In this document: positions 16,895 to 24,523 of the stretch, one piece after another
Numbering within the stretch: the stretch's first letter is position 1
Layout: every line of letters starts with the position of its first letter
Assembly: GCF_035830635.1 (NCBI RefSeq)
Contig: NZ_JAYMFI010000001.1
Coordinates: forward strand, 124,001-188,000
Direction of reading: 5' to 3'
DNA length: 64,000 bases
DNA from: Adlercreutzia shanghongiae
GTDB taxonomy: Bacteria > Actinomycetota > Coriobacteriia > Coriobacteriales > Eggerthellaceae
Translations under genes and position numbers: made by a program
The notes under the pieces: generated by a model
Told to the model about the DNA's origin: nothing
What the model saw: the letters and a program-made list of their open reading frames with translations, nothing else
The model's database searches: none

Positions 16895-19303
16895 CTAGCC
16901 GATCTTCACGATGGGGGCGTAGTCCTTCAAGAGCTTCTTGGTCTGGCCGGTCTTGGCGAACTTCACATGCAAGGTGTCGCCATCCACCTTCACCACGGTG
17001 CCGCGGCCGAAGGTCTTGTGGTCCACGGCGTCGCCGGCGGCGAAAGTGGCGCGCGCGGCGGCCTTCTTGCCCGCATTCGGGTTCACCCCCGCGCCGATGC
17101 GGCCCGAGCCGCCGCTCTCCCGCGAGGCGGCAGGCGCGTTCGTGGCCGCCCGGCCGCTGCCGGTGGCCGCACGGTACTCGGCGAAGGAGCGCCCCTGCGC
17201 CCCTGACGCGCTGGAGCGGCCGAACACGCGGCCCTCCCCCGCCTCGGTGCCCGAGCCGGCGATACCCCGGCGACTTCCGCGCTTCTCCCAGCCCGTGCCG
17301 GAAAAGCCCGCCGACCCCAGGCCGCTCGTCTGGCGCAGCTCGCTCGGGATCTCCCCGATGAATCGCGACACCGGGTTCGCGTGGGTCTGGCCGAAGATCT
17401 GGCGCTGCTGGGCGCAGGTGAGCGTGAGGCGCTTGCGGGCGCGGGTGATGGCCACGTAGGCCAAACGGCGCTCTTCCTCCACCGCGGCCGCATCGCCCAC
17501 CGAGTTCATGTGCGGGAACAGCGTCTCCTCCATGCCGGCCACCCACACGCAATCGAATTCCAGACCCTTGGAGGAATGCACGGTCATGAGGGTAACGGCC
17601 TGGCCGTCCTCGGTCACCGTGTCCAGATCGGTGCGCAGGCGCACCCATTCGATGAAGTCGGCCAAAGAATCGCCGCGCAGCACACGCACAGGCTCGGCCG
17701 TCTCGTCCTCGCCCACCGTCGGCGCGGCAAAGTCGGATTCTTCTGCATCGTGGGTCTGCACGAACTCGTCCACAACGCCCAGAAACTCCTGGATGTTTTC
17801 GACACGACCGCGGGCCTCGTCGGTGCCCTCGTCCTGCAGCGCGCGGATAAGCCCGGCCTTGTCGATAATCATCTCCACGACTTTGCGCAAATCGCCACCG
17901 TAGGTGGCGCCGTCTTTGATGACCTGCACGAATTCGCCCACCGACTTGCGCGTGGAAGCGCGAATCTCCGGGTCGATGATGGCCAGCTCCGCCGCCGTGA
18001 GAAAGGGCATGCCCATTTCGCGGCCGTACTGGTCGATGCGCTCGATGGTGGTCTTGCCGATGCCGCGCTTCGGCACGTTGATGACGCGCTTGGCGGCGAT
18101 GTCGTCAGCCGGATTCACCACCAGCGTGAGATAGGCCATGACATCGCGAATCTCGGCGCGGTCGAAGAAGCGCGTGCCGCCGACGATGCGGTAGGGCACC
18201 CCCGCCCGCAGCAGCATATCTTCCAACATGCGCGACTGGGCGTTGGTGCGGTAGAACACGGCCATGTTGTTGTAGGAGACGCCCTCGGAGCGGCGCCGGT
18301 CAATCTCGCCGGCAATCCAGCGGCCCTCGTCGCGCTCGTCGGTAGCCATGTACACCGCGATTTTCTCGCCATCACCCATGGCCGTGAACAGCCGCTTCTC
18401 CTTGCGATGCTGGTTGTTCGCGATAACCGCGTTGGCCGCAGCGAGGATATTGCCCACACTGCGGTAGTTCTGCTCCAGCTTCACGACCCGCGCCTCGGGG
18501 TAATCGCTCTCGAATTCCAAGATGTTGCGCAGATCGGCGCCGCGCCACGAGTAGATGGACTGGTCGTCGTCGCCCACGACCATGATGTTGCGGTGCTTGG
18601 CCGCGAGCAGCTGGGTAATGGCGTACTGGGCGCGGTTGGTGTCCTGATACTCGTCCACCATGAGGTAGCGGAAGCGGTCCTGATAAGCCTCGCGCACGTC
18701 CTCGCGATTCTTCAGCAGAAGGTAGGCGTACAGCAAAAGGTCGTCGAAATCGAAGGCGTTGGCCGCGCGCAGGCGCGCCTGCAGACGCTCGTAGACTTGC
18801 TGGGCCACCTTCCCCACCGGATCGTGGGCCTCAAAATTCCCCGGCACAATCAGATCGTTCTTCGCTTGGGAAATGCGGTTCATGAGGGCGTTTACCGGGA
18901 AGCGCTTCGGGTCAACATCGAGCTCGGCCATGATGTCCTTGTACAGCCGCTTCAAATCATCGGTGTCATAGATGGTGAAGTTCTTTGTGAAGCCCAGCCG
19001 CTCGGCATCGGCGCGCAGGATGCGCACGCACATGGAATGGAACGTGGACACCCACATGCCCCGGGCCCGCGTGCCCACGAGCTGGCCCAAACGCTCGCGC
19101 ATCTCGGTGGCCGCCTTGTTGGTGAACGTGATGGCGAGAATCTCCCACGGCGCCGCCAGGTTCTGCTCCAGAATGTTGGCGATGCGGTAGGTGAGCACGC
19201 GCGTCTTGCCGGAGCCGGCGCCTGCGAGCACAAGCAGCGGGCCCTCGGTGCACTGCACGGCCTCGCGCTGCGGATCGTTCAAAGTATCAATGTCGATGGG
19301 CAC
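16895..19303 (-). CDS. pcrA: ATP-dependent DNA helicase PcrA/UvrD
   Basis: The 802-residue SF1A helicase starts at GTG 19303 (AAGGA upstream). It carries LVLAGAGSGKTRVLTYR (Walker A), VDEYQDTN (motif II), GDDDQSIYSWRGA (motif III), VMTVHSSKGLEFD-like TLMTVHSSKGLEFD (motif V) and VAITRARKRL (motif VI). The C-terminus ends in a Tudor-like KTFGRGTVVKVDGDTLHVKFA domain that binds RNA polymerase. PcrA acts in nucleotide-excision repair and removal of RecA and stalled polymerase. Its upstream gap holds three copies of a 14-mer motif. Confidence 0.95.
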   Translation of the reverse strand: MPIDIDTLNDPQREAVQCTEGPLLVLAGAGSGKTRVLTYRIANILEQNLAAPWEILAITFTNKAATEMRERLGQLVGTRARGMWVSTFHSMCVRILRADAERLGFTKNFTIYDTDDLKRLYKDIMAELDVDPKRFPVNALMNRISQAKNDLIVPGNFEAHDPVGKVAQQVYERLQARLRAANAFDFDDLLLYAYLLLKNREDVREAYQDRFRYLMVDEYQDTNRAQYAITQLLAAKHRNIMVVGDDDQSIYSWRGADLRNILEFESDYPEARVVKLEQNYRSVGNILAAANAVIANNQHRKEKRLFTAMGDGEKIAVYMATDERDEGRWIAGEIDRRRSEGVSYNNMAVFYRTNAQSRMLEDMLLRAGVPYRIVGGTRFFDRAEIRDVMAYLTLVVNPADDIAAKRVINVPKRGIGKTTIERIDQYGREMGMPFLTAAELAIIDPEIRASTRKSVGEFVQVIKDGATYGGDLRKVVEMIIDKAGLIRALQDEGTDEARGRVENIQEFLGVVDEFVQTHDAEESDFAAPTVGEDETAEPVRVLRGDSLADFIEWVRLRTDLDTVTEDGQAVTLMTVHSSKGLEFDCVWVAGMEETLFPHMNSVGDAAAVEEERRLAYVAITRARKRLTLTCAQQRQIFGQTHANPVSRFIGEIPSELRQTSGLGSAGFSGTGWEKRGSRRGIAGSGTEAGEGRVFGRSSASGAQGRSFAEYRAATGSGRAATNAPAASRESGGSGRIGAGVNPNAGKKAAARATFAAGDAVDHKTFGRGTVVKVDGDTLHVKFAKTGQTKKLLKDYAPIVKIG

Positions 19304-19356
19304 GTCTTCGTCCTTCGTCTTCGCTTAAAAGGGGCGCTTCACCCCGAACATGCAAG

Positions 19357-19381
19357 AAAGCCGCCCGAAACGAGCGGCTTT
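19357..19381 (-). terminator. Hairpin upstream of pcrA, possible terminator
   Basis: AAAGCCGC and GCGGCTTT form an 8-bp stem with a 9-nt loop. On the minus strand it is followed by CTTGCATG, only weakly T-rich. It would end transcripts coming from the solute-binding-protein gene or from the motif cluster before pcrA. Confidence 0.45.
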
Positions 19382-19518
19382 CCATTCTAGCGCCCCGCGC
19401 GCAACTGCGACAGGACAGCCACGAAGGTTTCACGCCCTTCTCGACGAGCGCCCCAAGCCAGCGCGCCCCCTGCGTTCAATGCGCCCCGCCCCGTTGCAGC
19501 CAGAAAAGGGAGATGCCC

Positions 19519-19604
19519 GCACTTTTGTATGGTTTACTCCGGGCAAAAGGGACTTCGGGGCACTTTTGCATGGCTTGGAAGGAGTTAGTCGCACTTTTGT
19601 ATGG
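19519..19604. repeat. Cluster of three 14-mer motifs (GCACTTTTGTATGG) upstream of pcrA
   Basis: Three direct copies start at 19519, 19560 and 19591 (the second with C for T at position 10), so the spacing is 41 and 31 nt, close to 4 and 3 helical turns. The first is preceded by AGATGCCC, as is the related copy near 42343. The rest of the 320-nt gap 19304-19623 holds only the hairpin at 19357 and no gene that I can support. Confidence 0.7.
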
Positions 19605-19623
19605 AATGCGGCGGGGGCCGACG

Positions 19624-20583
19624 CTAGGCGCCGGTGGAATCCTGCACCGACTCGGCGGCAGAACGGGTGGCCGTGCCGCCCTCGGGCGCATCTCCGAACC
19701 AGCTTTCGTACAGCTCATCGTAGGAGCCGTCGGCTTTAAGGGCCGCCAAGGCGTCGTTCACCTTGCCGAGCAGCTCGCCATTGCCCTCGGCGACAATGAA
19801 AGCGTAGTCCTTGTCGGAGGCGATGGTCTCCACGGCCTGCAAATGCGGCTCCTTCACTTTGGTGTAGCGGCGAAAGCGCGGCTCGTCCACGATGGCCGCC
19901 TGGGCACGTTCGGAATTCAGCTCCATGAGCGCGTCTACGCCGGCATCGAACGTGACGACTTCGGCGGCGGGCAGGTTGTCGCTCACCCATACGGCAATGG
20001 CCGGGTCGTTCTGCACGGCCACGATAACGCCTTCGCCTTGGATGCTGGCCAGGTCGTCATAGCCGGTGTCCATCTTCGTGAGGACGGCATAGTCGGCATG
20101 CAGGTAGGGGTCGGTGAAGACCACGCCCGCAAGCGCCTCTTCGGCGGTGATAGACGACGCACCAAGGTTGGCCTCGCCTTCCGTCACCTTGGCCGCCACA
20201 TCCTCGGGCAAGCCGGCGGTGATGTTCTGATCGGCGTCCTTATGGTTGACGGCCTTGCTGAACTGCACCTCGAGACCGGCCCGCTCGCCGATGAGTCGGA
20301 GCAGCTCAACCGTGAAGCCGATCTGATTGGTGCTCGTGGCCTGCTCGTAGGGCTCGCTGTTGAGCGCCGAGGCGACGACGATGACATCCGCGGAGGCCTC
20401 GCTGGATGCGGCCGCCTTCTCTTTGCCCGCGGGCGGCTCCTCGGAGGCGCAGCCCGTCAACGACGAAGCGAGCACGGCGAAGGCCAGGGCAAAAGTCAGG
20501 GCGACGAGCGCGCCGGCGAGCGCGCGGGCCGCCGAGGCGGCCGTTGCGCGGCGGTCGCGAGCGGCGAGGGGCATTTCAGTCAT
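19624..20583 (-). CDS. Polar amino-acid ABC transporter solute-binding lipoprotein
   Basis: The 319-residue product starts with a basic N-terminus, a hydrophobic stretch and lipobox SLTGC (Cys around 47). The remainder is a SBP_bac_3 domain: QIGFTVELLRLIGERAGLEVQFSK is the usual first lobe (here GFTVELLRLIGERAG), and FTDPYLHADYAVL marks the hinge. Such proteins capture polar amino acids outside the membrane for an ABC importer. No permease or ATPase gene is adjacent, so it is an orphan here. The low-complexity end TATRSAAESVQDSTGA is not part of the fold. Confidence 0.85.
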   Translation of the reverse strand: MTEMPLAARDRRATAASAARALAGALVALTFALAFAVLASSLTGCASEEPPAGKEKAAASSEASADVIVVASALNSEPYEQATSTNQIGFTVELLRLIGERAGLEVQFSKAVNHKDADQNITAGLPEDVAAKVTEGEANLGASSITAEEALAGVVFTDPYLHADYAVLTKMDTGYDDLASIQGEGVIVAVQNDPAIAVWVSDNLPAAEVVTFDAGVDALMELNSERAQAAIVDEPRFRRYTKVKEPHLQAVETIASDKDYAFIVAEGNGELLGKVNDALAALKADGSYDELYESWFGDAPEGGTATRSAAESVQDSTGA

Positions 20584-20935
20584 GGGTTCCTCTCTTTCGG
20601 GGCAATGCTTCTCCCGCGTAAGCGCGGGACCTCTTCGGCTCTACCATAACCAGTCGCCAAGCGAGCGCATCATCCCCCAGCGCCCAGCGGCATCATCCCC
20701 GCAGGGCTAATTTCAACGAAAACGAAGCAGTTTGCCCAACAATTGCCCTCTGCTGGCGGGCAACGAGCCCATGAAGCCTTGCGGGCACTACCATCTCTCT
20801 TGCATCAATGGAGCAAGCCCGCCGGTTCGGCCGAGCGGAGAAACCCGCCGTGCGATGCGGGCGGCACAGCAAACGGACGGGCGCGGTGGCCCGGATTGCC
20901 TCCACCGTGCACGGCTTTGAGAGAGAGGACGACCC
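20584..20935. other. 352-nt divergent intergenic region without a supported gene
   Basis: It separates the solute-binding-protein gene (minus) from the small membrane protein gene (plus) and must hold both promoters. I found no convincing sigma-70 boxes, repeat copy or RNA fold. Short open frames here differ in composition from real neighbours and lack Shine-Dalgarno sequences. Confidence 0.5.
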
Positions 20936-21298
20936 ATGAGCGAGCACAAGCATAACGAGCACGAAAAACAACGCAAGACTTTCGCCGAGCGCGACCCTTT
21001 GGCCGCCGAGCAGCCCGACGTCCTTGAATCCTCCGCGAGCGACCCGCAGTTTCCCGCCATGCAGGAGTTCGAAGTCGACCGGGGCGGCCCCAAGGGAAGC
21101 ACCCGCAAGCATCCCGGCCTTATTTGGGCCATCGTCGCCGTCGCGGCGGTCGTCCTCCTCTGCGTCGCCTTCGCCGCCGCCGGCGACTGGATGAACCCCA
21201 CCCAGGCCGAGCGCGCCGCCCAGACCGAATTCGAGGAGCAAACCGTCCCCGAGGACCTCGGCGCCAACGAAGACCCCGAAGCCGCCCTCAACGACTAA
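20936..21298 (+). CDS. Small single-pass membrane protein, unknown function
   Basis: The 120-residue product has a charged N-terminal half (about 60 residues), one transmembrane helix (LIWAIVAVAAVVLLCVAFAA, about 63-82) and a short acidic C-terminal tail ending EDPEAALND. GAGAGAGG precedes the ATG. I do not recognise the family. The last 49 nt of the gene, including the TA of the stop, recur exactly at 23134-23182, on the far side of three unrelated genes. This marks the 3' end as the target of an insertion. Confidence 0.75.
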   Translation: MSEHKHNEHEKQRKTFAERDPLAAEQPDVLESSASDPQFPAMQEFEVDRGGPKGSTRKHPGLIWAIVAVAAVVLLCVAFAAAGDWMNPTQAERAAQTEFEEQTVPEDLGANEDPEAALND

Positions 21299-21304
21299 GC
21301 GCGC
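21249..21304 (+). repeat. Left copy of 56-bp duplicated gene end
   Basis: Positions 21249-21304 match 23134-23189 with a single difference (A or G as third base of the stop codon, both stops). The left copy is the functional 3' end of the gene at 20936. Confidence 0.9.
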
Positions 21305-21317
21305 ATCGTTCGAACAA

Positions 21318-21342
21318 AAGTGGGCGGATTATCCGCCCACTT
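21318..21342. terminator. Bidirectional terminator between the small membrane protein gene and yccF
   Basis: AAGTGGGCGGA and its exact complement form an 11-bp stem with a TTA loop. The tails are GCTTT on the plus strand and TTGTT on the minus strand. It serves two convergent genes and belongs to the inserted segment rather than to the ancestral 3' flank. Confidence 0.75.
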
Positions 21343-21345
21343 GCT

Positions 21346-21705
21346 TTAGACAACCTTCGCCCCAAAAGGCAGCAGTGAAAGCTTGGCCATTTTGAAGCAT
21401 TGGAGCCCAACGGGAACCCCAATAACCGAAATGCAGTAGACAACGCTCAGCACGACGTAAGAAAACGCCATCGGAAGACCCGCCAGAATAAGCCAAAAGA
21501 TATTGGCAATAAGCGACGGCGCTCCGCCGCCGTACACGATGGTCTTCCCGAAGGGTGCCAGCGTGAGCGACGCCATCTTGAAGCACTGCCGCCCCAGGGG
21601 AATGCCGATGATGGTGATGTAGAAAATAATTCCCACCAGACACCACGCAATAGCCGTAAGCAGGCCGCCAAAGATAATCCAAATTATGTTCGCGATAGTG
21701 GACAT
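21346..21705 (-). CDS. YccF domain-containing membrane protein
   Basis: Starting at ATG 21705, which overlaps the preceding stop as TAATG, gives 119 residues. The two internal repeats of the YccF (DUF307) family are plain: IIGIPLGRQCFKMASLTLAPFG and, 50 residues on, VIGVPVGLQCFKMAKLSLLPFG. Each repeat is preceded by hydrophobic helices, so it is an inner membrane protein with about four transmembrane segments. The function is unknown. It is the last gene of the three-gene cassette. Confidence 0.88.
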   Translation of the reverse strand: MSTIANIIWIIFGGLLTAIAWCLVGIIFYITIIGIPLGRQCFKMASLTLAPFGKTIVYGGGAPSLIANIFWLILAGLPMAFSYVVLSVVYCISVIGVPVGLQCFKMAKLSLLPFGAKVV

Positions 21706-22403
21706 TATGCGCACGCTTCTACGTTGTCGCCTTCGACCAGCACTTGCGACAAAGACTCCAAAAGCTTGGCAGAATTCCCCTCGTCACAAGGGAATAAGTA
21801 AAATCTAACACTCTGATCATACTTCGCATCTGCGTAGATATCGACGTCTCCCCGTCCTTCTATGTCATCAATGATCGAACGCCCCATGTCATCGGAATAG
21901 AACACACGAGCCTCGCGATATTCAGCAGCATGTTTTTCGCTGAACTTCTTCCCGTAGGTTATCGCAGCGTAACAACCGGGGAAACTAACGAACTGACCTG
22001 CACTTACATCTCTGCGATCTCCCGAATTGACTCTCAGCGCCTCGGCATCAATAACCACCGGCGCACATGAGAGTAATTCCTTTCGAGCCTCGAGTTGCGC
22101 CGCCCGCTGCTGCTTTCTCTCGGAGGCTGCTCGAGTTTTTTCCTTCAGCTTATCTTTGCCATCTCCAACAGCTTCAACAACTTTACCCTTAGCGGCACCA
22201 GCTGCTCCAGCCGCAGCGTGACCAGCCCTCTTTACGACCGGCGCCGCAGCCTTGGCGGCCGCAGGAGCAACCTGCGCAGCCATCGCAACCGCGGGTGCAG
22301 CCTTCTGCACCGCTTTTGCAGCAGCTTTGACTTTCGGATTTTGAATCTTCCCCATCATTGCCGCTACAGCCGCTGCCGCCTCTGCAACATCCTTCCCGTC
22401 CAT
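21705..22403 (-). CDS. Ala/Lys-rich protein with a degenerate GIY-YIG-like C-terminal domain
   Basis: ATG 22403 has GGGGGA 7 nt upstream; a TTG 12 codons earlier does not. The 232 residues divide into an Ala/Lys-rich, probably helical region (about 1-110, many AAAPVVKRAGHAAAG-like runs, histone-H1-like) and a compact C-terminal domain. The latter reads FPGCYAAITYGKK ... ARVFYSDDMGRSI ... GDVDIYADAKY. From memory this follows a GIY-YIG-like family in which PGCY(V)I, YVGQS and GDVYADIKY are conserved. Here the YVGQS site has become FYSDD and the catalytic Arg is not evident, so it would be inactive as a nuclease. This assignment is tentative. Confidence 0.5.
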   Translation of the reverse strand: MDGKDVAEAAAAVAAMMGKIQNPKVKAAAKAVQKAAPAVAMAAQVAPAAAKAAAPVVKRAGHAAAGAAGAAKGKVVEAVGDGKDKLKEKTRAASERKQQRAAQLEARKELLSCAPVVIDAEALRVNSGDRRDVSAGQFVSFPGCYAAITYGKKFSEKHAAEYREARVFYSDDMGRSIIDDIEGRGDVDIYADAKYDQSVRFYLFPCDEGNSAKLLESLSQVLVEGDNVEACA

Positions 22404-22516
22404 GCTGATCCCCCATTCACGCCACGAGTTTCTTACCAAACGACGATATACGTTTTTCTTCGTTTACTCGCAACTCTCTCGAACTTCATAACTTTCCCAG
22501 AAGACGATCCCTAGGT

Positions 22517-22903
22517 TTAAAATGCCGGACGATTGACAACCTCATCGACAATCTGGGGGACCAAACAACCAGTTATACGATTGTAATCGTACTTAATTTT
22601 GGTCGTTCTCCCAACTCTGGCCTCGATAGACCCTTCGCTAGGATTAATGCCGCATTTTGCGGTGATAGTAGAATCCTCTCCGATTGAAAACTCAAGCACT
22701 CCATGTTTTTTAACCGTGCCCGTATAAACACCATTAACGTATATCTTTAGAGAGCCGCCTATGAGATTCATTTGCGAGAGCCCGTAGACAATCACCGTCC
22801 CGCTGCTCTCGTCGGCGGCGCTTCCAAGTGGGCATCCGCATTTTATACAAGCGCAAGCCCTATCGCTCACATCAGCGCCGCACTCGGGACATTTAATCAA
22901 CAC
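22517..22903 (-). CDS. Zinc-ribbon protein
   Basis: I chose the GTG at 22903, with TTGGAG 6 nt before it; a TTG four codons earlier is possible. The roughly 128-residue product opens with a zinc ribbon, CPECGADVSDRACACIKCGCPLG, of which CPECG and CIKCGC supply the four ligands. A beta-rich domain follows (KIYVNGVYTGTVKKHG, ITAKCGINPSEGSI) resembling domains in bacterial zinc-ribbon membrane-associated proteins, but without a transmembrane helix. It is the first gene of the cassette. The sequence is AT-richer than the core genes around it. Confidence 0.65.
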   Translation of the reverse strand: MLIKCPECGADVSDRACACIKCGCPLGSAADESSGTVIVYGLSQMNLIGGSLKIYVNGVYTGTVKKHGVLEFSIGEDSTITAKCGINPSEGSIEARVGRTTKIKYDYNRITGCLVPQIVDEVVNRPAF

Positions 22904-23246
22904 GACATGCTCCAATCAATCTCGACCGGGATACCCAAACCAGCAGGAAAGAGCGGGGACGTCGTCAGAAAGCGCAAGCGCTCCTCGAATCCATCCTATT
23001 CTAAAAAGTCGTACGGGTCTCCGCATTAGCTGCTCGCTAAACGTTGCTTCCGCTCTTCGCGCGTAATCGCACCATGACTCGCCGGACTATCTGCTTCGGA
23101 GGGAGTTTTCAAGAACACGAGAGATGCTTTTTACCGAGGACCTCGGCGCCAACGAAGACCCCGAAGCCGCCCTCAACGACTAGGCGCGCGCGACGTCACG
23201 ACGAGAAGAACGCAGGCAACCCCGATCTTCGGGGTGGGTGGGCGCG
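22904..23246. other. 343-nt region with the right copy of the duplicated gene end
   Basis: The promoter of the zinc-ribbon operon should lie in the left part; no clear boxes were seen. Positions 23134-23189 are the second copy of the 56-bp gene end, preceded by unrelated sequence, so it is a 16-codon orphan fragment. A small hairpin (CCCCGA/TCGGGG near 23220-23234) lies at the 3' end of the following minus-strand gene. Confidence 0.75.
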
Positions 23247-23561
23247 CTATGCCACGACAATGAGGGCTTCCTCCTCTGCGACTACCGTGCGGGCGCGCTG
23301 GGCGTCAAGGCGGAGATTGCGGAAGTAGACGAGCCAGTTGGCAGCAATGCAAACGACGTTGATGAAGTAGACGACGAGCACCCAGTTCAAGTTCCCCGAC
23401 ACGAACTTAGCGGCAATGCCAGCGAAATAACCCGCGGTGATTAGGGCGATGAACTGCCAGCTGGTGCCGACGGCCGTGGCCGCCTTGTAGTTCTTGTACG
23501 CGTTAAGGGGCCAGGACAGGCCGAAACAGATGAGCATGATCGCTTCGAGCAACTCTGCCAT
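23247..23561 (-). CDS. Small PQ-loop/SemiSWEET-like membrane protein
   Basis: The 104-residue product has three hydrophobic helices (about 5-17, 36-53, 60-80) and, after the first, WPLNAYKNYKAATAVGTS. This resembles the PQ-loop element in which a proline and a polar residue follow helix 1 of a three-helix bundle, as in SemiSWEET transporters. It lacks a canonical PQ pair. Such proteins dimerise to transport small sugars, but the substrate here is unknown. It is divergent from tatD. Confidence 0.5.
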   Translation of the reverse strand: MAELLEAIMLICFGLSWPLNAYKNYKAATAVGTSWQFIALITAGYFAGIAAKFVSGNLNWVLVVYFINVVCIAANWLVYFRNLRLDAQRARTVVAEEEALIVVA

Positions 23562-23736
23562 AAAAACTCGATCGCTTCCTTCGAAATAGGGCTCGTGCGT
23601 TTGCGGTTTTCGATTGTAAGACGATGGGCCGCAGGGTCAAACCTTGCGGCGGCGGCAGGGGCATGCGTTACCCGTTCGCCACAGAGCGTCCACATTGCGC
23701 CCGCGAAGAAGCGTCCGGGCGAGAGGGGCTTCTGGT

Positions 23737-24516
23737 ATGCTGGGCCCTATGGAAGAGCTTTTCGACATGCATTGCCATCTAGGATTCACGCCCAATCCGG
23801 CGGCGGCGGCCGAGGCGGGCCAGCGCGCGGGCATCGGCGCGCTTTCGTGCACCGTTGAACCGGCGGAATACGAGCGGCTCTCTCCCCTGCTGACACCTTG
23901 CGAAAACGTGCAGCTTGGCCTGGGGGCGCACCCCTGGTGGATCGCCGACGGCCGCATAAGCGCGCAGGAGCTGGAGAGTTTCTGCGCCCAAGCGCCCACG
24001 ACAAGCTACATCGGCGAAATCGGCCTCGACTTCTCCGGAGCCCGCGATGCGGCCGAAAGCCGCATGCGGCAGACGCAGGCGCTTGAGCGCATCCTGCGGG
24101 CCTGCAACAAAGGCGCTGGCGAAAAGCTCCTCTCCCTCCATGCGGTCAACGCCGCATCCGTCGTTCTCGACCTGCTTGAAGAAGCCGACGCCTTTGCGCG
24201 CCACCAGGTTGTGTTCCATTGGTTCTCGGGCACCTCCGGCGATATGGCTCGCACCGTGCGGGCCGGCGGCTTTTTCTCCGTAGGACCGCGTATGCTCGCC
24301 TCGCGACGCGGACGCGCATACGCGCGACAGATTCCGCTCGACCGCCTGCTGCTGGAAACCGACATGCCCTCCCGTGCCGGCGACCCGCTGCCCGCCGGCC
24401 TATGGCGGGCCGAGCTGGGCAATGCGCTTGCGGGCCTCTCCCAGCTCAAAGAGCTGCCGACCGCCGAGGTCGCCGAGCGTCTTGCGGAAACGAGCCGCCG
24501 CCTTCTCGAGCTATAA
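23737..24516 (+). CDS. TatD-family metal-dependent hydrolase
   Basis: I start at ATG 23737 because GAGAGGGG is 8 nt upstream; MEELFDMH at 23749 is the alternative. The 259-residue product has DMHCHLGF (HxH metal site), GLGAHPWW, GEIGLDFSG, LLSLHAVN (His ligand) and LLLETDMPSR (the final Asp), as in the TatD amidohydrolase family of nucleases and peptide-release hydrolases. The TAA overlaps the region just before tlyA, so the two are probably co-transcribed. Confidence 0.85.
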   Translation: MLGPMEELFDMHCHLGFTPNPAAAAEAGQRAGIGALSCTVEPAEYERLSPLLTPCENVQLGLGAHPWWIADGRISAQELESFCAQAPTTSYIGEIGLDFSGARDAAESRMRQTQALERILRACNKGAGEKLLSLHAVNAASVVLDLLEEADAFARHQVVFHWFSGTSGDMARTVRAGGFFSVGPRMLASRRGRAYARQIPLDRLLLETDMPSRAGDPLPAGLWRAELGNALAGLSQLKELPTAEVAERLAETSRRLLEL

Positions 24517-24523
24517 TGGCCCT

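Larger units (their letters stand above)
21305..23133. mobile_element. Inserted three-gene cassette bounded by duplicated target sequence
   Basis: This 1.8-kb block lies between the two copies of the 56-bp gene end. It carries a terminator followed by yccF-like, GIY-YIG-like and zinc-ribbon genes, all on the minus strand. Its right half (about 22440-23130) is visibly more AT-rich than its neighbours. No integrase, transposase or terminal inverted repeat is present. The flanking duplication fits insertion with long target duplication. Confidence 0.6.

Noticed and set aside
16272..17648. 458-residue minus-strand frame covering the sdaA and pcrA 3' ends
   Set aside because: It overlaps two certain genes in opposite orientations and contains repeats of Gly, Arg and His only.
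19513..20649. 378-residue plus-strand frame starting in the 14-mer cluster
   Set aside because: It is antisense to the solute-binding lipoprotein gene. Its repeated LLYG-like residues merely translate the DNA motif.
21305..23133. Insertion sequence or integrative element
   Set aside because: There is no transposase, integrase or terminal inverted repeat. The 56-bp direct repeat is target-derived, so it was recorded as a cassette with unknown mobilisation.
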